A stretch of 40,894 nucleotides of DNA from JAQVXR01 sp050945755. Its GTDB lineage: Bacteria; Bacillota; Dehalobacteriia; Dehalobacteriales; Dehalobacteriaceae. Location of the stretch: contig JBMNTN010000014.1 in NCBI GenBank assembly GCA_050945755.1, positions 1 to 40,894 of the forward strand. The letters are read 5' to 3'. A program made the position numbers and the translations under genes. Position 1 is the stretch's first letter, and each line of letters begins with the position of its first letter. Of the stretch, positions 31,978 to 38,645 are shown piece by piece. The notes beneath the pieces were generated by a model. It did not search any database and was not told the origin of the DNA. It saw only the letters and a list, made by a program, of their open reading frames with translations.

Positions 31978-32053
31978 ATAGAAGATGATAATTTTAAGTT
32001 AACTTACTTAAGCCAAAATAAATTAAATTAACTAGGTAGCAGGAGGAGTAATT

Positions 32054-32824
32054 ATGGAATCAAACGGTGCAAAACCAAATGCTTTTGAAAAAGCAAAAAC
32101 CAATGAGTACAGCAAAATTGGAAAAGTAATTGCAATTATGAGCGGAAAGGGTGGGGTAGGGAAAACCTCTGTGACTGCCTTGACGGCAACTTCTTTGAAT
32201 AAGAAGGGTTTCCGGGTGGGGATTCTTGATGCTGATATTACCGGACCAAGTATTCCCAAAATATTTGGACTGAATTCAGAAAAGGCAACAGCTGACGACA
32301 AAGGGATTTATCCCGAAATAACAGCTTCCGGGATCAAAGTGATGTCAATTAATCTTTTGTTGGATCGAAAAGACTATCCTGTTGTTTGGCGGGGGCCTAT
32401 TGTAAGCAATACTGTAAAGCAGTTTTTTACCGATGTCATCTGGGGCGAACTGGATTATCTTCTTATTGATCTGCCCCCCGGTACCGGTGATGTTCCCTTA
32501 ACCATTATGCAGTCTATCCCGCTTAATGGCATTATCACTGTTTCTTCGCCTCAGGATTTGGTAAAACTGATTGTAGCCAAATCGGTGAATATGGCGAAGA
32601 TGCTGAAGGTCCCCATCTTGGGCATTGTAGAAAACATGAGTTATTTAGAATGCCCCCACTGTCAAGAGCGGATTAATGTTTTTGGGGAAAGCCGGGTAGA
32701 AGCAGCGGCAAAAGAAATGAAACTCAAAGTTTTGGCTAAGATGCCCATAGATCCGGAGTTGGCCCAGTTATGCGATAAGGGAAAAGTTGAAAAATATAAA
32801 AAGGTAGAAATACTTCCAGGCTAA
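32054..32824 (+). CDS. Mrp/NBP35-family P-loop ATPase
   Basis: A 256-residue cytoplasmic ATPase of the Mrp/NBP35 class, which carries and transfers iron-sulfur clusters. The deviant Walker A SGKGGVGKT is at 30-38, the switch I-type DADITGPSIP follows, then Walker B LLIDLPPGTGD, and the dimer-interface CPHC pair is C200 and C203 (YLECPHC), which bridges a [4Fe-4S] cluster in homologues. No N-terminal ferredoxin-like or DUF59 domain is present. The SD AGGAGGAG precedes ATG 32054. It sits between two NifX-like genes under the sigma-54 promoter, as do the MinD/Mrp ATPases of the Desulfovibrio orp operons. It probably loads or inserts a metal cluster into the NifX-like partners. Confidence 0.93.
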   Translation: MESNGAKPNAFEKAKTNEYSKIGKVIAIMSGKGGVGKTSVTALTATSLNKKGFRVGILDADITGPSIPKIFGLNSEKATADDKGIYPEITASGIKVMSINLLLDRKDYPVVWRGPIVSNTVKQFFTDVIWGELDYLLIDLPPGTGDVPLTIMQSIPLNGIITVSSPQDLVKLIVAKSVNMAKMLKVPILGIVENMSYLECPHCQERINVFGESRVEAAAKEMKLKVLAKMPIDPELAQLCDKGKVEKYKKVEILPG

Positions 32825-32851
32825 AAGTATAAACAAGGAGGAAATTAAAAA

Positions 32852-33208
32852 ATGAAAATTGGTATAGCGAAAGATGGAGATTATGTTTCTCAGCATTTTG
32901 GGCATTGTGAAGGATTTGAGGTTTTTCAGGTAGAGGACAACAAAGTTTGCGGTAGGGAAACAGTGGTAAACCCCGGACATCGGCCAGGCTTTTTGCCCCC
33001 CTATTTGGCGGAAAAAGGAGTCAATCTGGTAATCGCCGGTGGAATGGGAGCCACAGCCCAGGAACTTTTTCAAAGCAGGGGTATTTCAGTGATTGTCGGG
33101 GCGCAGGGAAAAATTGAAGATGTTCTTAACAAGTATCTGCAAGGTGAATTGGTGTCCAGCGGCAGTATCTGTGAAGAACATATGCATCAAGGCCATTGCC
33201 ACAATTAA
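32852..33208 (+). CDS. NifX/Orp-like metal-cluster-binding protein
   Basis: A 118-residue single-domain member of the dinitrogenase iron-molybdenum cofactor family. It begins MKIGIAKDGDYVSQHFGHCEGF, with the conserved HFGHC that may contact the cluster, continues with NLVIAGGMGATAQELF and GKIEDVLNKYLQGEL, and ends in a Cys/His-rich tail (CEEHMHQGHCHN) that looks metal-binding. The SD AAGGAGG lies upstream. It is 27 bases after the Mrp ATPase gene and so belongs to the same sigma-54 operon. In Desulfovibrio the comparable Orp protein binds a Mo-Cu sulfide cluster; whether this one does is not known. Confidence 0.88.
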   Translation: MKIGIAKDGDYVSQHFGHCEGFEVFQVEDNKVCGRETVVNPGHRPGFLPPYLAEKGVNLVIAGGMGATAQELFQSRGISVIVGAQGKIEDVLNKYLQGELVSSGSICEEHMHQGHCHN

Positions 33209-33270
33209 TAAAAAGTATTATTGTACATTAATTTGAACCATCAAAGATGAAACTGGAGGGAACTAATTAA

Positions 33271-33786
33271 TTGATTAGGATTGGGGTAATTGGGCAGTCG
33301 GGAAATATTTCACCTGAGGTAAGGCAGCTAGCTGAAGAAATCGGCCGGGAAATCGCTTTAAGAAAGGCTGTTTTATTGACCGGAGGCACCAACGGAGTAA
33401 TGGAAGCAGTGTCTTACGGAGCTAAGTCTGCCGGTGGTCTGGTAGTCGGTATTTTACCGGGGGATACCCTGGATGTTAGTAATGATTATATTGATGTGCC
33501 GATTTCAACCGGAATGGGTTATGACTACCGAAGCTTGATCTTGGTCCATTCTTCCGACGTGGTTATCATGATCGGAGGAGGAAATGGTACCTTAGGGGAA
33601 CTTTCTGCGGCTTATTTAAACCGCAAGCCAGTGATTGTAGTGGAACCTTCCGGGGGCTGGGCGGGAAAAATAAAGGCTCTTGCTTATGACGGGTGTTATT
33701 TGGATGAGCGGAAAAACGTGAAAATAGAGTATGTCGGCAATGCACAGGAAGCATTGGATATTGCTCTAAGTTTACAAAAGTGTTAA
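33271..33786 (+). CDS. LOG-like Rossmann protein (TIGR00725/SLOG type)
   Basis: A 171-residue protein of the lysine-decarboxylase-like/LOG superfamily, close to the TIGR00725 group. It starts MIRIGVIGQSGNIS, has LLTGGTNGVMEAVSYGAKSAGGLVVGILPG, and carries the nucleotide-binding motif GGGNGTLGE (102-110), where LOG enzymes have PGGxGTxxE. The general family binds nucleotides or releases bases from nucleoside monophosphates; this subgroup's activity is not known. The start is TTG 33271 with GGAGGG 10 bases upstream. It is 62 bases after the second NifX-like gene and may be the last gene of the sigma-54 operon. Confidence 0.8.
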   Translation: MIRIGVIGQSGNISPEVRQLAEEIGREIALRKAVLLTGGTNGVMEAVSYGAKSAGGLVVGILPGDTLDVSNDYIDVPISTGMGYDYRSLILVHSSDVVIMIGGGNGTLGELSAAYLNRKPVIVVEPSGGWAGKIKALAYDGCYLDERKNVKIEYVGNAQEALDIALSLQKC

Positions 33787-33888
33787 TACATTTTCGAGAG
33801 ACTGGTGCTTACAGGTTGGTAGAGTAAACTTTTGAAATATCAGTATCATAACAATATTAAAACTTTTAATTTTATAACCATAACAGTA

Positions 33889-33895
33889 TTCGACA
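33889..33895 (-). promoter_or_regulatory. Spo0A-box-like site before the Spo0E-like gene
   Basis: TTCGACA is the exact complement of the 0A box TGTCGAA. It lies about 60 bases before the Spo0E-like start, in the AT-rich stretch that should hold its promoter. A 7-base site can occur by chance; the location is what makes it notable. Confidence 0.4.
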
Positions 33896-33955
33896 TAATA
33901 TATAAGCAGATAATGTTAAAATAGCTTCTGTAATAACAAAGATAGGGAGTTTACG

Positions 33956-34156
33956 ATGAGAACTACAGAAGGAAAACAAGTATCAATTGATTTTTTGGAG
34001 ACTGAACGGGAAAGACTGTGCGAAATAATCGAAGAATATAGTTTTAATTTAGGCAGGCCGGAAGTTTTGGCTGCAAGTGAGCGAATGGATGCCATTGTGC
34101 TTTATTGTTGTCGAAAGCACCAGGCTAAGAAAAAGTATTCAAGAGCAAATTTCTAA
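33956..34156 (+). CDS. Spo0E-like aspartyl-phosphate phosphatase
   Basis: A 66-residue helical hairpin protein. The first helix is about 12-30, the second about 35-55, with the signature SERMDAIVLYCC at 41-52, in which SERMD replaces the SQELD of Spo0E. Such proteins dephosphorylate Spo0A~P and delay sporulation. Length and position of the motif fit the family. The SD TAGGGAG precedes ATG 33956. It is monocistronic with its own terminator, and a 0A-box-like site upstream would allow feedback from Spo0A. It is the best direct sign in the window that the organism sporulates. Confidence 0.82.
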   Translation: MRTTEGKQVSIDFLETERERLCEIIEEYSFNLGRPEVLAASERMDAIVLYCCRKHQAKKKYSRANF

Positions 34157-34224
34157 TTGTGACATTTTTCCTAAACAATAAATTGTTAAATTCCTCCAAG
34201 GATTTGCTTGTGCATTGATAAAAG

Positions 34225-34262
34225 GAGACAGGTCGCCATAAAAAGCGGGCCTGTCTTTTTTG
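34225..34262 (+). terminator. Terminator after the Spo0E-like gene
   Basis: GACAGG/CCTGTC plus an inner CGC/GCG pair, followed by six T. Confidence 0.85.
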
Positions 34263-34327
34263 CTTTAGAAAACTTAAATCCCCTTATTGCATTATAAAAA
34301 AATATAAGTTATTTAGGGTTTGAGCGG

Positions 34328-34356
34328 TTGACAAGTAAAATATTACCGGTTATTAT
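34328..34356 (+). promoter_or_regulatory. Sigma-A promoter of the GntR/ABC operon
   Basis: Consensus TTGACA (34328-34333), 17-base spacer, TATTAT (34351-34356). The start point would be near 34363, just before the operator-like palindrome. Confidence 0.8.
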
Positions 34357-34369
34357 TTAACTGTATGAA

Positions 34370-34392
34370 CTGTATTATAACTAGTAATACAG
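34370..34392. promoter_or_regulatory. Probable operator of the YtrA-type repressor
   Basis: CTGTATTA and TAATACAG are perfect inverted arms around TAACTAG; a further half site CTGTATGA lies at 34361. The position right after the transcription start suits repression by the encoded GntR protein. Confidence 0.65.
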
Positions 34393-34413
34393 ATGGGAGG
34401 TGCAGGTGGACTG

Positions 34414-34797
34414 ATGTTCCAATTAGACTTTAGAGATAGACGGCCCATCTATGAACAGATAAAGGATAACATCAAAGAATTAATTATCAGCGGTATATTG
34501 AAACCGGATGAGAGAATCCCATCCATCCGAGAATTGGCCCAGACTCTCACCATTAATCCTAATACCATTCAAAAAGCATATAAGGACCTGGAGGCGGAAG
34601 GGTTCATTTACTCCGTGCGTGCCAAGGGCAATTTTGTTGCACCGATTAATACCGCTGCCAACCAGGCTCGGCGGGATGAGTTGATGCGCGAACTGGAAAA
34701 AGTTTTAGCTGAAATGGTTTATTTGAATGTTAGCAAGGAACAGGCAATTGCCGTGGTGCAAAAGGTTTATGAGAAGAGGGGGGAAAATCGTGATTGA
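34414..34797 (+). CDS. GntR-family regulator, YtrA subfamily
   Basis: A 127-residue repressor with a short C-terminal dimerisation part, as in YtrA-type GntR proteins. The winged helix spans about 1-75 and starts with MFQLDFRDRRPIYEQIKDNIKELI; RIPSIRELAQTLTINPNTIQKAYKDLEAEGFIYSVRAKGNFV is the HTH and wing. ATG 34414 is preferred because AGGTGG lies 5 bases upstream; an in-frame ATG at 34393 sits inside the SD/operator region. It overlaps the ABC ATPase gene by 8 bases. YtrA regulators usually repress their own ABC transporter operon and respond to cell-envelope stress. The promoter and palindrome upstream fit autoregulation. Confidence 0.9.
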   Translation: MFQLDFRDRRPIYEQIKDNIKELIISGILKPDERIPSIRELAQTLTINPNTIQKAYKDLEAEGFIYSVRAKGNFVAPINTAANQARRDELMRELEKVLAEMVYLNVSKEQAIAVVQKVYEKRGENRD

Positions 34798-35689
34798 GGT
34801 AAAAAATTTAAGCAAAACTTTTGGCAAATTAAAAGTTCTGGACGCTCTCAACATCAATGTGCAGGAAGGATCGGTGTACGGACTCCTCGGTCCCAATGGC
34901 TCCGGAAAAACCACGTTGATCAAGCACCTTACCGGTGTTTATCGGGCGGACGCAGGAACTGTAAAAATAAATGGCGAGCCTGTCTATGAAAATCCCGGGA
35001 TCAAGTCCACGATGGTCTATATTCCCGATGATCTGTATTTCTTTTCTCAGTACAATATCAATGAAATGGCCAAATTATATGCGCGCATTTATCCAACCTG
35101 GAACCAGGAAAGATTTGAGCTCTTAAAAAAGGTGTTTCCCATTGAACCGAAAAGAAGAATTATCCAGCTTTCCAAAGGAATGCAAAAACAGGTGGCCTTT
35201 TGGCTGGGGATCAGTCTAATGCCTCGAGTGATGATATTAGACGAACCGGTGGACGGTCTCGATCCGGTAATGCGCAAAAAAGTATGGAATCTCATCCTGC
35301 AGGATGTAGCAGAACAACAAATAACGGTATTGGTTTCATCTCATAACCTGCGGGAATTGGAAGATGTCTGCGACCATGTGGGGATTCTCCATAATGGGAA
35401 AATTGTCGTGGAAAGGGAACTGGATAATTTAAAATCCGATATTCATAAATTGCAGGTCGCGTATAGCGGGGAAATCCCCCACGATCTATTGGCGGAGGCA
35501 AATGTTCTGCATCGCTCGCAAAATGGCAGTGTTCTCCTTTATATTGTTAAAGGAGAAAGGGAAAAACTTCTATCTCATGTTCAGGCGACAAATCCTGTCA
35601 TCCTAGATGTGCTTCCTTTAACGCTGGAGGAAATATTTATTTATGAGCTGGGGGGGATGGGTTATGAGATTCAAAACATCCTTATTTAA
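34790..35689 (+). CDS. ABC transporter ATP-binding protein
   Basis: A 299-residue ATPase. Walker A GPNGSGKTT (34-42), a degenerate signature LSKGMQKQ in place of LSGGQ, Walker B VMILDEPVDGLD, and the switch SSHNLRE. A C-terminal extension of about 80 residues follows the core, as in YtrB/CcmA-like ATPases of YtrA operons. The start is GTG 34790 within the end of the GntR gene, with AGAGGGGGGA just upstream; an in-frame ATG at 34727 would add 21 residues without an SD. It overlaps the permease gene at the 3' end. It energises the membrane protein encoded next; the substrate is unknown. Confidence 0.9.
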   Translation: MIEVKNLSKTFGKLKVLDALNINVQEGSVYGLLGPNGSGKTTLIKHLTGVYRADAGTVKINGEPVYENPGIKSTMVYIPDDLYFFSQYNINEMAKLYARIYPTWNQERFELLKKVFPIEPKRRIIQLSKGMQKQVAFWLGISLMPRVMILDEPVDGLDPVMRKKVWNLILQDVAEQQITVLVSSHNLRELEDVCDHVGILHNGKIVVERELDNLKSDIHKLQVAYSGEIPHDLLAEANVLHRSQNGSVLLYIVKGEREKLLSHVQATNPVILDVLPLTLEEIFIYELGGMGYEIQNILI

Positions 35690-37694
35690 TAAAGGTTTGT
35701 TCTTTAGCGATCTTAAACGTTTCTGGTGGGTAAGCTTTCTTTATGCTATTGTTTTATTTTTTAACCTTCCTTTCAATCATCTCATGCTTGGTTCCCGGGA
35801 AATGGATGAATGGCAGGTGAAAATGCTCCAAAGGTCTTTGGATTTTTCCGGAGGCGCCAATGAGTTGCAAATTCTTTTGATTTTAGTTGTACCGGTGGTT
35901 TTGGCCACCCTCCTCTTTAAATATCTGATGACAGCCAGGTCGACGGCGATGATGCACAGTTTGCCATTTACCAAGAAGGCTTTATTCATCACCCATAGCA
36001 GTGCCGGGCTTTTTTTACTGGTGATACCCGTTATTTTTACCGCCATTGTCATGATGGTATTGCAGGCTGTGACATTTTTACAACAATACTATACACTGAT
36101 TAATGTTCTGACTTGGTTGGGCTATACTCTGCTCTTTTCTCTCCTGGTTTATGCCGCAGCCGTCTTTGTCGGCATGTTCACGGGAAACTCTATTGCTCAT
36201 ATTGTTTTTAATTACATTTTTCATATTCTCCCGCTGGGATTGTTTTTCCTAATTAATTTTACCCTCAAGCAGATGCTTTACGGGTATCCGTACCTGGATA
36301 TCAGAGGTTCTTTTCTGGAAAACCTGCCTATTGTAATGTTGGTTGATGGGAGAATCAACGGCGCATTTACCGCCGGCCATATTGCCGGGTATCTATTTGG
36401 AACAGTAGTATTATTTGTTTTGGCATATTATCTCTATAAGATTCGGAAAGCTGAAGCAGCAGGTGATCTTGTCGCTTTTCCCATTATTCGTCCTGTTTTT
36501 AAATATGGAGTGACTTTCAGTTTTATGCTTTTAGGCGGGGTCTACTTTTCGGAAATATCCCAGGGTGACTTTACCATAATGATGCTGGGATATGTCATCA
36601 GTTCCCTCTTAGGATACTGGATAGCGGAAGTGCTGGTACAGAGATCCTTAAAGGTGTGGGGGGCTTACAAGGGATACCTTCTTTATGCCGCCATCGTAAT
36701 TGTCGCAATAGGTGTCATAACCGCTGATGTCACCGGTTATGAGCGTCGTGTCCCCGCCCCGGACCAGGTGGAGAAAGTATATCTTGCCCCCGGTTTATAT
36801 GCTTGGATTAATCGGGATGAAAAAAGCGTTGATATTAGTAACGGGCAGGAAATCACATATTATTCAACGGCATATATGAGTGGGCTGTATCAGTTTCAGA
36901 CAGCAGAAAACATTGAAAAAATGACGATGCTCCATAAACAATTGACGGAGGACCCCCATAAAATGGAAGGTCCGCAACGATATATTATTTATAGCCTAAA
37001 AAACGGGAAGACAATGATTCGCCAGTATCCCATTGATGAAAAGCACTATGCCCGGGAACTGAAACCGATTTATGAGTCGATGGAATACAAACAGGCGAGA
37101 TTTCCGGTGCTGACTCAAGATTTAGCTGAAATCAAAATGATTGAAATTGATGATGATCGAACACCCAAAGAGGGCGCCTTACTTGTGGATAATGCTCAAA
37201 TTGCAGAGTTCATAGAGGCTTTACGCCAAGATATAGTAGAAGCCACCTTTGAAGATTTAATTAGAAATAATAGAAATTATGTCAGCATTGAAATTACCTC
37301 TACTAAAGAAAAATCGTACCACTATGTTCTGGATGAAAACTACCGGCATGTCATAGACTGGCTGAAAAATGAAAATTTGTATGATAAAACAATTCTTCTG
37401 CCGGAAGAGATTGAGTCTGCTTCCTTGGAAAAGGAGATTATCCTTAAAGACGATGGTAGGACGGTTATCTATGCGCCCGAGCGCAAAAAGGTAGAAATTA
37501 ACGATCCTGAGGTAATCAAGGAACTGTTAAATGCTTCCGCAGCTTACCAATACAAACGGGGAAGTGAACCGTTGATTGTGATTTTCTCAATGACGGGTGG
37601 TTTCGGTCGGCATCAGTTCTCCGCTAATATTAATGATGATATCATTGTATCCGAAAAATTAAGAGGGTATATTAATCAACTGAACAGTATGTAA
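35664..37694 (+). CDS. ABC transporter permease with a large C-terminal extracytoplasmic domain
   Basis: A 676-residue membrane protein. About nine hydrophobic segments lie in the first half (about 20-365), including VPVVLATLLFKYL and LLVIPVIFTAIVMMVL. The C-terminal 300 residues (about 370-676) are charged and largely beta/alpha soluble, probably outside the membrane after the last helix (LLYAAIVIVAIGVIT). This is the one-permease form of YtrA-type operons, in which a DUF6449-like C-terminal domain is common; I infer this from layout only. ATG 35664 is chosen for the GGGGGGATGG before it; an in-frame ATG at 35643 lacks an SD. It forms the transporter with the upstream ATPase. Confidence 0.8.
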   Translation: MRFKTSLFNKGLFFSDLKRFWWVSFLYAIVLFFNLPFNHLMLGSREMDEWQVKMLQRSLDFSGGANELQILLILVVPVVLATLLFKYLMTARSTAMMHSLPFTKKALFITHSSAGLFLLVIPVIFTAIVMMVLQAVTFLQQYYTLINVLTWLGYTLLFSLLVYAAAVFVGMFTGNSIAHIVFNYIFHILPLGLFFLINFTLKQMLYGYPYLDIRGSFLENLPIVMLVDGRINGAFTAGHIAGYLFGTVVLFVLAYYLYKIRKAEAAGDLVAFPIIRPVFKYGVTFSFMLLGGVYFSEISQGDFTIMMLGYVISSLLGYWIAEVLVQRSLKVWGAYKGYLLYAAIVIVAIGVITADVTGYERRVPAPDQVEKVYLAPGLYAWINRDEKSVDISNGQEITYYSTAYMSGLYQFQTAENIEKMTMLHKQLTEDPHKMEGPQRYIIYSLKNGKTMIRQYPIDEKHYARELKPIYESMEYKQARFPVLTQDLAEIKMIEIDDDRTPKEGALLVDNAQIAEFIEALRQDIVEATFEDLIRNNRNYVSIEITSTKEKSYHYVLDENYRHVIDWLKNENLYDKTILLPEEIESASLEKEIILKDDGRTVIYAPERKKVEINDPEVIKELLNASAAYQYKRGSEPLIVIFSMTGGFGRHQFSANINDDIIVSEKLRGYINQLNSM

Positions 37695-37779
37695 GCTGCT
37701 ATTCCTCAACTGAATAGGGAAGAGGATTGGTTGAGTGTCATGGTAATTGAATTTAGATTACGCCCGGGGGTGAGTGAGA

Positions 37780-38238
37780 GTGAACGGGATCAGGGAAATA
37801 ATCAATTGTATTAATGGTGAACAAACTCTCGTCTATAACCTAGCCTATCGATTAACAGGGGAAGAAGAGAGGTCGGTGGAACTGATTTCCCGGGCGGCAT
37901 CTCGTTTGGCTGAGAAAGGTTTTAACAGGGACTGTACTTACCAAGAGGTTTTAAGCCAAATCTGCCGGGAGTATCTCAGCGCACCGTCTAAGGGCCGTCC
38001 AAGTCTTAACAGACAGTGCTCCCCGGGGGAAGTGATCCTTGCCATGCTGCCTCCCCGGGAAAAAACTGCCTTGGTGCTCTATGATGTTTTAAGACTTCCT
38101 TTACAGGAAACAACCATTATTTTCGGAGAGCCGGAAAGTGTTTTCCGTCCCCTGCTCTACCGGGCACGAAATCTATTCAAAACCCATTGGATTGCCGGGT
38201 TAGACAGGGGAGAAAAGGCACGCAGACATTGTATCTAA
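37780..38238 (+). CDS. Degenerate ECF-like sigma factor or sigma-related protein
   Basis: A 152-residue protein. Residues about 85-140 (LPPREKTALVLYDVLRLPLQETTIIFGEPESVFRPLLYRARNLFK) follow the region 4 pattern of ECF sigma factors, with LPPREKTALVL standing for 'Lpx.xR.v..L', and the expected recognition helix and RAR end. The N-terminal half (about 5-45, VYNLAYRLTGEEERSVELISRAASRL) resembles region 2 in its LA..lTg...a..L pattern but lacks clear -10 recognition residues. Region 2 is weak, so it may be an atypical sigma factor or a regulator derived from one. GTG 37780 is favoured by GGGGG 9 bases upstream; GTG 37774 is possible. It follows the permease gene by 85 bases and has its own terminator. 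Confidence 0.65.
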   Translation: MNGIREIINCINGEQTLVYNLAYRLTGEEERSVELISRAASRLAEKGFNRDCTYQEVLSQICREYLSAPSKGRPSLNRQCSPGEVILAMLPPREKTALVLYDVLRLPLQETTIIFGEPESVFRPLLYRARNLFKTHWIAGLDRGEKARRHCI

Positions 38239-38244
38239 TAATGA

Positions 38245-38279
38245 AAGCCTGACACTGAAAAATTGGTGTCGGGCTTTTC
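38245..38279 (+). terminator. Terminator after the sigma-like gene
   Basis: AAGCCTGACAC pairs with GTGTCGGGCTT (one G-U) around TGAAAAATTG, followed by TTTTC. Confidence 0.85.
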
Positions 38280-38293
38280 TCATACTATCAGAA

Positions 38294-38355
38294 TGCAACT
38301 AAGGCTTCCCGCCTGCGTCAAAGACTTGGCTTAAGCCTAGTATTAGTTGTTTGCA
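38294..38355. repeat. Best copy of the dispersed palindromic intergenic repeat
   Basis: GCAACTAAGGCTT at the left and AAGCCTAGTATTAGTTG at the right are inverted; the middle holds GCCTGCGTCAAAGACTTGG. Related sequences occur at 5509-5545, 7590-7612 and 14752-14798, all intergenic. Confidence 0.6.
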
Positions 38356-38645
38356 ATGAAATTTTACTTTTTTAGTGCCCTTAAAAGAACCCTTAAAGGA
38401 ATTAACAGTTATGATGTTAAATACTGTGAAGGTAAGAAACATTTGGGATTAGAAGAAAGGGTGTGGAAGTAGCGGAACAAACCTTTTACCTTAGGGAAAA
38501 AGGGGACGGCTGGAGAATAATTGATGTTTTACCGGTGCGAACGATCCAGTGAGAAACAGGGGAAAAAGAAAAATTATTTCTTTTCAGAATGGGAAAGAAT
38601 AGTTATTATTAGAGAAAGTGCAACTGCTGCAAGGAGGATGGCTTG
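38356..38645. other. Intergenic region before the calcium ATPase gene
   Basis: AT-rich, with a short relic-like reading frame at 38463-38552. The SD AAGGAGG of the following gene is at 38631-38637. No clear promoter pair. Confidence 0.3.
38463..38552 (+). pseudogene. Possible C-terminal relic of a lost gene
   Basis: The 29-codon frame MEVAEQTFYLREKGDGWRII... ends DVLPVRTIQ. The alternating 'FYLREKGDGWRIIDV' reads like the last beta strands of a folded domain. The open frame extends upstream only to a stop at 38433. No SD is visible. I cannot name the family; chance or a small gene are alternatives. Confidence 0.25.
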
